In this document: positions 22,574 through 32,479 of the stretch, in pieces | Position numbering within the stretch: the stretch's first letter is position 1 | How the letters are laid out: each line of letters opens with the position of its first letter | DNA from: Echria macrotheca | Taxonomy: Eukaryota; Ascomycota; Sordariomycetes; Sordariales; Schizotheciaceae | Length of the DNA stretch: 64,000 nucleotides | Assembly (NCBI GenBank): GCA_030411725.1 | Contig: MU839834.1 | Coordinates: 1,116,001 to 1,180,000 of the forward strand | Reading direction: 5' to 3' | Position numbers and translations under genes: made by a program | The notes under the pieces: model-generated | Told to the model about the DNA's origin: nothing | Database searches by the model: none | Seen by the model: the letters and a program-made list of their open reading frames with translations, nothing else

Positions 22574-25500
22574 ATGGCTATCCAGGCAGAGACCGGTCGC
22601 ATCAAGCGCAGCTTGGTCAGTGGCACGCCTTTGACCCAGGCGACCGTCGAAAAGATACTCAAGTTCATGGCCAACTCCTTTGTAAGTCTAGCTCAATATC
22701 TCTTCTAGTTCACGCTAACTTTCCAAGAAAAATGCGACCGTCACGTACGAGGCCAAGTCCAAGGTGTTCATGGTCGACTGTCTGGCGAATGAGTTCACCA
22801 CCATGGCCGACACTTTCGCAGAGATCACCAAGCTGTTCGGAAGCAACGAGATTGATCATGGCGCTGATAATCCTTCCAAAGAACTCGCTCCATCTGTAAG
22901 TTATCCTCCTCACACGACGACCGCTCCTTGTCACTACCGTCCTCACCATTCCGATTCCTCCATCATGGCAATTACATTTCGCCGCCCTCTTCCAAGTTGG
23001 AATTACTGGTCGCTACAATTCATTCATTGCTTCTTCTTCTCATCGCTGTCATTCCTTATGATCACTATCACCCCCGTCTGTTCTTCCAGTCATAAGTCGA
23101 ACCTTCTCTGATCGTTGTGATTCACTCGTCGCTGCCGTTTCTCACCACTGTCGCCACTGTCACCACCATTGTCTCGTCGTTCTTTCCCCATATCCAGCTG
23201 TACCTTTATCCTTGGAGTTCTCTCGTTGTTGCCGTTCTTTATCGCTGCTATTCCTTCATGACCGCCATCACCTCCTACAATCCCTCTCACAAGTTGAACA
23301 TTCCCTGCTTGCTGTAATTCACTTGTTATGGCCGTTTCGCCACCGCTGTCCCTTGCTCCCCACAATTCTCTCGTTGTATTCTCCCCCTTTTCCCTGGTGT
23401 TGTTACGGACCATTTTCTGGTCGCTGTAATTCCCCATCGCTGTTGTTCTTCATTTTCATCTCATTTTCTCTGTCACACGTCGACCCTTCCCTTATCATTG
23501 CAACCAGCTCGTTCCTGCCGTTCTTTCCCACCATCAGTCCCTCCCCAATCCTTCACTTTTGGCCGTTTCCTTCTCACTTCCATTTCTTCATCATCGCAAT
23601 CACCTCGCCGATTGCTTCCTGTCGCCGATCATCCTTCATCGCCGACCCTTACCCTGCGCCGACTTACCCTTACCCCTTTTCAAGCCAAGTACTAACATGA
23701 CAAGGACATCAAGATCAGTGAGAATGGCGCGGTCGCTGGCCAGTCAAATGGACACCTCAACGAGACACCTCTAAGTGCTTCGCTGATGGCCAACCTCAGT
23801 CTGGACTGTTCCGAGTCTGCGACCTGGAATCCCAGCCACGAGGACCGTATCGGAGTGTCGCTTAAGGCCATACTGCAACCCGAACTCCTTGGGAAGCTTG
23901 AGAAAGAGTTGTCAATCGTCGCAGTCTTTGACGAGCAGGAGGGCGTCGTCTACCTTGGAGGCAGCGACGACGAAGCGCTGGAAGATGCAAAGACCAGACT
24001 GGACAATGTTCTGGACTTTTCGGTAAGTTTCAATTGCGCCTCAAAGTATCCAACACTAATCAATCCACAGAAGTACCCATCCCCCCGCGCCACACATGTT
24101 CTCGACGCTGAGGGTCGCGTCGATCCCAGAGGCCGTGAGATCAGAGTCGAATGTCTTCGCATGATTGACATCGACAAGTTGCTCGTCCTGACCACACTGC
24201 TGGACCCCGTCAGATTCTCCAACTTCGGAGAAACCTACGCGAGATTTGCCCAGAACGGCGCTACGATGCGCCTAACGGAGTTCAACTCCTTCACTGGGAG
24301 GTACGACCCTGTTGTCGGTTCGGGAATCTCGGCCAGAAGCCTCACGCCGGGTGAGCGTGAGAAGAGATGGGACACGGGCAAGTTCAGCATGCTTGTGCCC
24401 GACAATTGTCCCACCGCTTCCAACAAGTTGCACCAGCTGGTGCCCGCCGGGCCTGACGATGTTGCCACCGGAGCGGCGGCTGCTACTTCTCCGGGCGCAT
24501 GCGTTGTGGAGCGTCCCGGATCGGACTTTGGCGACGAGGACGAGTATCTCAGCGACTCGGAGTCAGCACCGAGCGATACGTCGGTGCTGGAGATTGTCGA
24601 GAACCGCCTCGGCCTCAAGACGATCAGCGACATTGACGCGGCGCTGATCATGCTCCTTGGACCAGCCGCCTACCTCCGCGGCAAGGTAGCTCTGCGCGCC
24701 GAACTTGGGCGCATCATTCTCAAGAGAGTCCCCAATGGCACGCCTGCCTCGAACGGTGCCCGCCGTGGTCTGGGAATGGGAAAGAGCCAGCTGCTGAAAA
24801 TGCTCAACAGCGGACCCGCCGACGTGCATTTCACCAAGATCCTCACGACTTTCAGCCGTGAGATCCGCGATCTTGTCGAGTCGAGAACCAACTCGCAGCG
24901 CATGTGGCAGTCGAAGGCCAGCTGGATGAAGGTGTCTTACTTGTTCCATTTCTTCGACGAGGAGCGGAAGGAGAAGTTCATCATCAGCGTCGAGGACAGC
25001 GGCGTCAACGATAAATTCTCATACTCGATTCATAGCTGGAATGAACACGGCGCCGATGTTCGTGTGCCGCTGTATGTCCATGCACTGCGCCGTAACTAGG
25101 ATGTGCGGATCGTGCTTGAACATTCCGACCCGGACAAGCTTGACAACATGTATGGTGATTTCGCCCGGAAGTTTTTCAGCAAGCTTCACATCACGTAAGT
25201 CCAGTCGGTCACATTATTTGTCCTCTGCTAACTGATCACAGGGTCATGAACGGCCACCCGACTTTGAAATTCGAGGTGGCAACTGATGGTCCGGTGAAGG
25301 TTAAGCTCACGACGGTCCAGGCCTTGATCAAGTGGCGCTTCCACAGCGCGTCTGATGATAGCGGTCTTGACATCACAGAGGTTGAGCGTCTGCGCGTCAC
25401 TGAGACGACGAGCCGATCGGGTAAAACTGTCATTGGAACTGCGAGCAAGTGGCCGGCCGAGATGATTGCGGCCAATCTTGGCAGAGGTATCTCGCCTGTT

Positions 25501-25701
25501 TTTTACGAAGCGTCGGTGGTCTCGACATACCTGGAGGATCTTCTCTCGCTGAATGAGAAGCTGCCGGTTGGAGGAAAGGCGGACTGGGAGGCGGCGGATC
25601 TTGTGGGATCGGGCGTGGTTCGGTATTTGTATGGACCGGCGCTTGAGATGATCAAGGTTGCGACAGGTCTGGGCTGTAACGAGCATAACCGAGCCCTTTA
25701 G
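22574..25701 (+). CDS. Uncharacterised conserved-type fungal protein interrupted by an in-frame TAG ('gene A')
   Basis: Five exons: 22574-22681, 22728-22895, 23705-24022, 24071-25194, 25242-25701. All splice phases agree and would give 725 residues plus one internal stop (TAG at 25097-25099). Ending at that TAG gives 540 residues. Sequence after the TAG keeps the same frame, is well organised (DVRIVLEHSDPDKLDNMYGDF, then a correctly phased intron) and clearly belongs to the gene. I do not recognise the family with confidence; short alternating segments such as VYLGGSDDEALEDAKTRL recall KH-like folds, and DUF7905-type fungal proteins are a candidate to test. A Ser/Asp-rich acidic loop (DEDEYLSDSES) lies mid-protein. 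Intron 2 is 809 nt and full of degenerate repeats. It may be a recent pseudogene, a sequence error, a missed mini-intron or a readthrough gene. Confidence 0.75.
22896..23704 (+). repeat. Repeat-expanded intron 2 of gene A (about 98-nt degenerate tandem repeat)
   Basis: Intron with GTAAGT donor and perfect TACTAACATGACAAG branch/acceptor. Its body is C/T-rich and repetitive. A block beginning ATTCCTTATGATCAC near 23053 realigns with one beginning ATTCCTTCATGACCGC near 23250, both continuing through AAGTYGAAC, TGATTCACT/TAATTCACT and GCCGTTTC. Weaker copies between them and on both sides (for example GGTCGCTACAATTC near 23009 and GGTCGCTGTAATTC near 23417) give a period near 98 nt and at least five copies. 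Other introns of this gene are 46-48 nt. Confidence 0.72.
25097..25099 (+). other. In-frame TAG inside gene A
   Basis: Codon order is CGC CGT AAC TAG GAT GTG CGG ATC. The frame is open for about 340 codons before it and continues to the natural stop at 25701 through one intron. CAG or TGG to TAG would be a single transition. Confidence 0.85.
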
Positions 25702-27120
25702 GGCTGATGTATGCTGGGTGTATTGGTTGATGATACCCCTGATTGATAGCGACTTTGATAGGAAGCGAAGTGACTGTGTAAGCGGAGTACAGTGATTGAG
25801 CGTTTACCGTGCTGGGTGAGTAAGACGTCTGACGTGGTGTTGAAGCGTTCCAATGTATGCCGCGGCCACATCGAGACATTGCTGTTGATGCCTACAATTC
25901 ACGGAATACCTAATTTATTCTGAAAGGCGGTATATCTGATTTACGCCATTGCAGTTGGAGCAATAGTTGCGGTGAGCTTATGCTGGGAGTAGGACCGTTC
26001 AGCGCGAGATCCCGACACATAAGTTTCAGTTAAGACGGCACGCCTTTCGTCTGTGAAGGAAGAGTTACAAAGTAGTACGCATCGGCATTACAGTGAGAAA
26101 CACGGATTTGCCTGGACGTGAAATTCTCATTGGGATTGAGGTGTATTACTGATGACGGCATCCCGCTCTGGCCGAAGACTTAAATTAAGAGTAGACTCGT
26201 CCCTGGGTCCAACCGGTGGGTACGCATTATTCACGCCCACCACATTCAAGTTTTGCTCCGGGTGAGCATAGCGGACGGGAGAATGCAACGGAAAAGGGCA
26301 TACTGGTGGTCATCGCAGTGGCGGGCCTCTGAACTGATCGATGGCTCCCCGCCGGTTTTTTTTTAAATTTTTTTTATTCCTAATAAAAAATCGTACGTTC
26401 GATCGTCCGAGGACACTGCAAAACAAAGTACGAACGCCGACGGCCGGCACGGAGGGGGAAGGGGGGCGGCGGGGCGCGTCAGCGTTGCCAGGGCCGGATG
26501 GTCTCCGTGATTTCCGTAAAGGTGTATGCACCCTTCCGATTACTGGTCCGTTATTCCGTGAGAGGGGGGGCCGAGCGTTGCGGCGTGTTTCGGTCGGCGA
26601 CGAAGAGATAATCTCGGAGACAAATCCGGCCGCTGATGTATATAAATCCCCTCTCTCTCCAGCTGTAGCAAAACTGTCCTTTTCTCTTTTTCTTCCGTTG
26701 TTCAGCAGTGTGTTTATGAATTCAGGGGCTTTGCTTGTTGCTAAAGCGACCACACCCGCAACCGAAAAACCAACCAACCCCCCACACACATCCAAGCATC
26801 CCCCGCAAAAACTCTCGGACATTTTTTTGTCCAACCATCCGTCCTCCCCCTCGCTTCCGGAAACGGATTCCTCGGCAGGGATCCCGGCTGGATAATAACT
26901 GGATCCTAACGGCCGGACATCTCCACACGACGATCCAACATCATCAACATCCACCCTCAACATCAACCAATATCACCAAGATCACCAGAAACTCAACCAA
27001 CATCTCCAATACACTCTCAACATCACTCTCAACATCACCAACATCACACACACACACACACACACGCACACACACGACACAACCACCCACCCTCCAAAAG
27101 AAGATTAACAAAAGAACAAA
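25702..27120. other. Intergenic region with promoter of the DUF1772 gene
   Basis: No supported gene. A TATATAAAT box lies near 26638, followed by C/T-rich and then CAACATCACC-rich sequence with a (CA)n microsatellite at about 27045-27075, which together look like core promoter and long 5'UTR of the gene starting at 27121. An open frame at 26341-26895 crosses this region but is low-complexity and unlike a protein. Confidence 0.55.
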
Positions 27121-27654
27121 ATGGACACCACAAAACTCCACAAACCAGCCCAACTAACCGCCCTCCTCCTCTCAACAACCCTCTCCGGCGCCTCCCTAGC
27201 AATCTCCACCCTCCTCATCCCCCGCCTCCTCGAGTCCCCCACAGACCTAATGCTCCGCCAATGGCTGTCGACATACACCTCGGGCCGCCGCGCCATCGTG
27301 CCCCTCACTCTAGTCGCATCCTCCGCATATTTCTATCTCTCTTTTGTTACCCCTCCCCCGATTAAGAGGGTGTACGGGCTCGCGGGCGCGCTGTGTTTCG
27401 GGATTGTGCCTTATACTGTTCTTTTTATGAGGGGGACCAATGGGAAGATTATGGGACGGGTTGATGAGCAGGGGGTCAAAATGGTGGCAAAGGGGGAGGG
27501 GGAGGGGGAGGGGGGGGACGTGTGGGCAAAGGGGGATGGCGGGAAGCCCGAGGGGAGTAAGTATTTGGTTGATTGGTGGGCTACGTTGAATTTTGGACGG
27601 GGGGTTATGCTTTTTGCTTCTAGTGTTGTTGGGTTGACTGCTGCTCTTTGGTGA
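27121..27654 (+). CDS. DUF1772 (anthrone oxygenase-like) integral membrane protein
   Basis: Intronless, 177 residues. It shows the DUF1772 plan: four hydrophobic helices (about residues 12-35, 60-78, 85-102 and 158-176), a loop with MLRQWLSTYTSGRR, and the family-typical YLVDWWATLNFGRG before the last helix. Fungal members include anthrone oxygenases of polyketide pathways as well as many of unknown role; no polyketide synthase lies in this window, so a biosynthetic role is not supported by context. A Gly/Glu-rich loop (KGEGEGEGGD) is encoded by a G-rich simple repeat and may vary in length. The ATG context AAAATGG is good. Confidence 0.85.
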   Translation: MDTTKLHKPAQLTALLLSTTLSGASLAISTLLIPRLLESPTDLMLRQWLSTYTSGRRAIVPLTLVASSAYFYLSFVTPPPIKRVYGLAGALCFGIVPYTVLFMRGTNGKIMGRVDEQGVKMVAKGEGEGEGGDVWAKGDGGKPEGSKYLVDWWATLNFGRGVMLFASSVVGLTAALW

Positions 27655-27695
27655 TCCTCTCCTTTTTTGTTGCTGTTGGGGTTGGATATGTTTTT

Positions 27696-27705
<10 letters not shown>

Positions 27706-27725
<20 letters not shown>
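27706..27725 (+). repeat. G20 homopolymer
   Basis: Run of 20 G directly after a T15 run, beside the assembly gap. Confidence 0.95.
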
Positions 27726-27727
<2 letters not shown>

Positions 27728-27818
27728 GGTTTATAAGTTAGGTTATTTATATTCGCTGCAGTTTGGAGCTGGTTGAGCGTGGTATAATGGCGTAAAAGTT
27801 TTGAAAAAAACAAAAACA

Positions 27819-27828
27819 NNNNNNNNNN
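27819..27828. other. Assembly gap (10 N)
   Basis: Ten unknown bases. Sequence on the left (27726-27805) and on the right (27904-27982) are imperfect copies of each other, so the gap probably joins two overlapping contig ends. Confidence 0.95.
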
Positions 27829-27833
27829 GCCCG

Positions 27834-27863
27834 CCCCCCCCCCCCCCCCCCCCCCCCCCCCCG

Positions 27864-27903
<40 letters not shown>
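27834..27903 (+). repeat. Poly-C tract (about 70 nt, one interrupting G)
   Basis: Almost pure C between the N gap and GGTTTATAAGTTCGG. Its length is implausible for stable genomic DNA and suggests sequencing or assembly error. Confidence 0.9.
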
Positions 27904-27906
<3 letters not shown>

Positions 27907-28244
27907 TTATAAGTTCGGTTATGTATATGCGCTGCAGTTGGGAGCTGGTTGAGCGTGGTCTCATGGCGTCAAGGTTGTGAATATACCATCACCACTCCTC
28001 TTGTACTTGTACACACATCACAGTTTCACGGCACCATATTTGTCAGATATAGCTTAAAGTCGCTTCTTCTTCATATGGGCAAATTCCACTCAATTGGACC
28101 TGGGTAGGTAGGCACCCTAGTCTAGAGAAACTGACTGAACCCCACATCTGTCCCCATCCTTTCTTTGACCATAACCACCCCGGTTCCGGATCTGGAAATC
28201 TTCCCCTCTCCCCTAGGGCCTGCTACCAATTACCAGAAAAACCT

Positions 28245-28664
28245 CTACTTCTTGCCCGACGAGGATCCCGACGAGGATCCCGACGAGGATCCCGACGACG
28301 ACGACGACGACTTATACGTGTACCCAGCCGGCGAGGTATACGTAGCCCCGCCGTTGCCATTGTTGTGGTACGTCGACCCGTTGGGGTTCGAGTAGTAGTA
28401 CGAGCCGTCCCTTGATTTTGGTCACATAGTCAGCCATGAGTTCCCTTTTAACAAGAGAATTGAGGGAGAAGTTACGTGTTGGAGTAGTGGTACGAGTTGG
28501 AGTTGGCGGCGCTGCTGCCGTAGTCGCGGGCGCAGTAGTGGTTGCCCTGTTTTGTGTCAGTCAGTCAGTCTGTCTGTCTGATGGGGGGGAGATGGGATGC
28601 AGAGGAAGAGACGTACCTGGCTGTTGGTGCCGTGGCTCTTGTAGCTAAAACCCTTTCCCGACAT
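28245..28664 (-). CDS. Small Tyr/Ser/Asn/Gly-rich protein of unknown function
   Basis: Three exons on the minus strand: 28617-28664, 28476-28546, 28245-28410; 94 residues, all introns phased (GTACGT and GTAACT donors). The protein starts MSGKGFSYKSHGTNSQGNHY and contains CARDYGSSAANSNSYHYSN, then DGSYYYSNPNGSTYHNNG, and ends in SSSGSS repeats from a 12-bp GACGAGGATCCC tandem array, then GKK. It has no signal peptide or membrane segment. I recall similar short proteins beginning MSGKGFSYKS in other Sordariomycetes, but no function is known to me. The tandem 12-bp array means the tail length may differ between strains. Intron 1 contains a GTCA/GTCT tetranucleotide repeat. Confidence 0.8.
28260..28296. 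repeat. 12-bp tandem repeat GACGAGGATCCC (three copies) in the small-protein tail
   Basis: Three perfect copies followed by GACGACGAC triplets. On the coding strand they encode repeated Ser-Gly-Ser-Ser. Confidence 0.85.
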
Positions 28665-29355
28665 CTTGGCTATCTTTTTTTCTCTCTCTGTCGATTTCCT
28701 CTCAAGTGAAAAGTTCAAATTCAAGTTTCTTCGGTTGTTGTGATGTAGATGGAGAAGAGGCAGACAAAGAGATGAAGTGGGATGGGTTGGATTATATATA
28801 TAGGGATATATATACACACACACGCACTCTCTCTCCGCGGCAGGCCGGACCACCCGGCAACTCGGCGGCCGGGTGGGTCACGGCTGACGGGCGTTTGCCT
28901 GCTTGTTCCCTGTGCATTCAAAGGCGTGACTACCCGTGTATCATTCACTCACTCGTTCAAAGACACATCAGGAAAGCTGAATACAGCCAAATTGTTTGCA
29001 CAATCTGGAAGCTACCACTCTGGTTGGTCAGGAGCTGCACAATCCCTAACAAAGCTGCGGCATGCCTCGTCAGGTAGACATGCAGACGGACTGACTTGAC
29101 ATTGGTTAGGAATCCATCACGGAGAGAAGTCACAACTGACAACACTGCTGAGTCGCAGATGAGACCCCTCCGACAGTCACATCGCCAAGATCCCGAGCCC
29201 GGGATCCTGGTCCGAGATTAATCTTAATTCATCGTCTGCTGATCAATTGTTGAGATTGGATTGGGGACTGATGAACGGCAACCAAATTGAAGCGCGATCA
29301 ATTGTGAATGGCCATTGAATATGTTGAATATGTGATTCTATTCTATTGTTTAGAG
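28665..29355. other. Intergenic region
   Basis: Promoter side of the small protein, and 3' side of thioredoxin reductase. A GATATATATA/CACACACACG microsatellite lies near 28793-28826. Nothing else recognised. Confidence 0.55.
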
Positions 29356-30595
29356 CTACTCATCAGCCTTGTCCTCCAGTTCCTCCAGGTACTTTTCCGC
29401 CTCGAGAGCAGCCATGCAGCCGGTACCTATGTCATGTTAGCCAGGTTTGATAAAAGACATGATAGTAAAAAAACTCACCTGCACTCGTGATAGCCTGCCG
29501 ATATCTCTTATCTTGGACATCCCCCGCAGCAAAAAGACCCTCCACGCTGGTCAGCGTCGTCCCTGGCTTAGTTATCACATATCCCTCTGCGTCCGTATCG
29601 ACCTGCCCCTTAACCAAGGCCGTCGCTGGATCATGACCAATGGCATAAAACAGCCCGTTCGCCTCCAATGTCTCCTCCTTCCCAGTGACCACATCCTTGA
29701 CCACAAGATGGCTCATCAGACCCTTCTCGTCACCCTTCACCTCGACACCCACGGTATTAAACCGCACCGTGACCTTGTGGTTGTTCAGTAACCGCTTGGC
29801 CATGATGCTACTGGCCCGCAACTTGTCCCGCCGCACCAGCACCGTGACATGGCTACCATACTTGGTCAGGAACATGGCCTCCTCAGCCGCCGAGTCGCCT
29901 CCTCCGATAACAAACAGCGGCTTGTTACGGAAGATGGGCACGGCACCGTCGCAGACCGCACACGCCGAGATGCCGTTCTGCCAGTACTTGTCCTCGCCCG
30001 GCAGGTTCAGCCTCCTGGCCGAAGCGCCCGTGGCCAGAATCACAGCGTCGGCAGTGTGCTCCTCATCGGGCGACCACTCGGTCGAGTACTTGAAGGGCCG
30101 CGTCGATACATCCAGCTTGGCCACCGTCTCGGTTATGATCACAGTGCCGAACTTCTCCGACTGCGCACGCATCTTGTCCATCAACTCCTGGCCCATGATG
30201 CCCTCGGGGAAGCCGGGGAAGTTTTCGACCTCGGTGGTTGTCGTGAGCTGGCCGCCGGCCGCGATGCCATTGGCCAAAAAGCCCTCGTACATGACAGCTG
30301 TTCCTGTTAGCTTATGATTGCTAGACACGGAAAGAAAGAACCTACGCTTCAGCTCGGCACGGGCGAGGTAGATGGCGGCCGTGTGGGCGGCCGGCCCCGA
30401 GCCGATGATGACTACTTTGTTGTGCATCCTCCTCTTCCCTATGGTCTGGATCTCGCTGTGGTAGGGTGACTTGAAGCTCGTGGCAGCAGCAGCAGCAACT
30501 GTGAAGCCAGTGGCGCTGGATCGGAGGGTTCGTCGGAACGTCGAGGAAAACAGCTTGGCGGTTGGCGGGGTCGCAGAGGGGGTACTTTTAAGCAA
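29356..30595 (-). CDS. TRR1: Thioredoxin reductase (NADPH), with mitochondrial-type N-terminal extension
   Basis: Three exons on the minus strand: 30346-30595, 29479-30297, 29356-29426; 379 residues. Both introns (48 and 52 nt) are phased so that ARAELK joins to PVMYEGF and ITSAG to TGCMAALEAEKYL. The core has the low-molecular-weight thioredoxin reductase plan: FAD-binding GSGPAAHTAAIY, the redox-active CAVC in ISACAVCDGA, an NADPH-binding GGGDSAAEE, and FAD-binding GLFAAGDVQDKRYRQ. The first 56 residues are Ser/Arg/Ala-rich without acidic residues until SEIQ, like a mitochondrial presequence. A second in-frame ATG (MHNKVVIIGSG, at 30425-30427) matches the start of cytosolic family members. 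The enzyme reduces thioredoxin with NADPH. Confidence 0.95.
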
Positions 30596-30853
30596 CGGGC
30601 GCGCTATTTACCGACGTTCACGCGAGGCTTACTTCGGGACGCTTCTTTTTTGGTTTTTTATACAGAGTTAGTTCCAATCTGTCATGGAAATGATGAAATG
30701 CAGCGCGTCTAGGAGAATGTGATTGCTAATCGCGAAAGATTCCACATCCATGGCGGGGTGGAAAATTCATGTCCCTGTCGATCGCTGCAGGGACCGCAGG
30801 GTTAGGGTCTGTAACTAGCCCCTGAGCCCGATCTGTACTCCATACAGTGACAA

Positions 30854-32008
30854 TTACAACTTGCTCTTCCCCTGAGGCACCTCAACAACAACCTTGCCCC
30901 AGGTTTCCCGACTGCCCAAAGCCCTGAGCGCATCAGGCACTGACTCGAGCCCGACAAAGCGACGGTCGGTAAACTCAGTCGCCCGAAACTTGCCCTCGGC
31001 AATCAGACCCATGATGCCCTCCCAGACTTTGACCACCGTCTCCTTCTCGTGGACTGAATACTGGCCCCAGTGGATGCCCACGAGGCTGATGTTTTTGAGG
31101 AGCACCTTGTTCATGGCCACCTTTTCGATCTGGCCGGCCGCGAAGCCGACAATGAGGATGCGTCCGTTCCAGGCCGTGCACTTGGTGCTCTTGTCGACCA
31201 TGCCGACGGGGTCGTAGACGATATCAACGCCCCGACCCTTGGGTGTTAGTTTCTTGACCATCTCGGGCCACTTCTCGTCGCGGTAGTCGACCACATGGTC
31301 GGCCCCGAACGCCTTGGCGACCTCGAGTTTCCTCGTGTTGCCGGCGGTAGCAATAACGGTTGCGCCAAATGCCTTGGCCACTGCCGTCGTCAGTATTGTC
31401 CTGCTGTGTGATATCGGGAAGCGTACCCTGAACTGCTGCCAGACCAACACCACCGGCGGCCGCATGGACCAAAACCCAATCGCCCGCTTTGACTCCAGCC
31501 CTAGTGACCAATGCGCCGTAGCTGGTGGGAGCCGTCACGAACAGGCCCGCGGCCTCGCGGAAGCTCCACCCTTCAGGTACCGGCAGCATGGCCACCTCCT
31601 TGGCCGTGGCCTTGGTAGCGTATGCGCCTTGGGTGGCACCGAACACGCGGGCCCCAACAGGGAATTTGGGCTTGGATGAGCCGGAAGGCGTTGCGAGGAC
31701 GATGCCGGCGAATTCGGCACCAGAGACCCATGGGAAAGCTGGGTAGTTAGTACCATATTGGAGAACAAGGCCTGGGAGAGACAAACGAGGTTGGTGCTGG
31801 TATTTTCCCTGAATCTGGAGAATATCAAAGAAATTGGTAGCCGCGGCATGGACCTCGATGAGATATTCATCTGGCGCGGGCTTCGGATCCGGGAGCTCAG
31901 TGACCTTGAGCTCATGCGGTCCCTGCTCTGATTAGCGATCCAAATGAAGACAGTGAATAACAGGATTGGAGGTACCTTGACGTATTGCGCGACCTGAATG
32001 CCCCTCAT
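30854..32008 (-). CDS. MDR-family quinone oxidoreductase (zeta-crystallin-like)
   Basis: Four exons on the minus strand: 31976-32008, 31787-31922, 31427-31738, 30854-31380; 335 residues. Splicing yields MRGIQVAQYVK-GPHELKVTEL, QHQP-PFPWVSGAEF and AAVQ-VAKAFGATV. The protein has the N-terminal GroES-like fold (IEVHAAATNFFDIL, GAEFAGIVLA) and a Rossmann fold with HAAAGGVGLAAVQ for NADPH. It lacks the catalytic and structural zinc-ligand cysteines of alcohol dehydrogenases, so it belongs to the zinc-free quinone oxidoreductase branch, which reduces quinones or enones with NADPH. It is divergent from YTH1 across 471 bp. Intron branch sites TACTAAC and TACTGAC are clear. Physiological substrate unknown. 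Confidence 0.92.
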
Positions 32009-32479
32009 CTTGACAATATCTGAATATGAGACTAGAAATATAAAGTACTCAAAATTGGAGATGAGAAGAGCAGATACAAAAGATGATGAATATTCCGTAC
32101 AAAACAGGAAGATGATTCCCGGACTGGGACTCGGCCAGCTTACACAGTAGTACACACTTCCTTGCAAGGGGGTCGCGGGGTCGGGGAGCCGAGGCATTGA
32201 TACTTTGATCTGATTGGCTGCTCACCTTGGAGCTCTCGGTGGATCTGGTGGATTCCATCCTGCAGCTCTGCAGCTTGCTCTCCAACAACCGCCACTTTCT
32301 TTATCGCGAACTTCAACCTCGACGCGACAAAGCTGCAACGAACAACCAGCAATTGACGGCCGCTTTTCTCAACCACACACCACCCTTACCCGAAGTTGCA
32401 ATATTCAACATCACATCGAGATCACCAAGTATTGTACAAGCATACATCAGCAACGACACACGACCACAAAAAAAACAAG
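32009..32479. promoter_or_regulatory. Divergent promoter region, quinone oxidoreductase / YTH1
   Basis: 471 bp between two divergent ATGs. The YTH1 side is C/A-rich (CAACCACACACCACCC, ACACACGACCAC), typical of a 5'UTR. Confidence 0.6.

Larger units (their letters stand above)
27655..28244. other. Intergenic region containing the assembly gap
   Basis: Holds T15, a G20 run, a 10-N gap, a near-pure C70 tract and two imperfect copies of the same 80-bp segment either side of the gap. The right end contains GGTAGGTAGGCACC, another member of the scattered TAGGTA motif group. No gene. Confidence 0.8.

Noticed and set aside
26341..26895. 184-codon open frame on + between gene A and the DUF1772 gene
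   Set aside because: Composition is low-complexity and unlike any family; it overlaps a TATA box and C/T-rich promoter sequence.
27121..27654. A polyketide cluster suggested by the anthrone-oxygenase-like protein
   Set aside because: No polyketide synthase, NRPS or pathway regulator lies in the window; neighbours are housekeeping genes.
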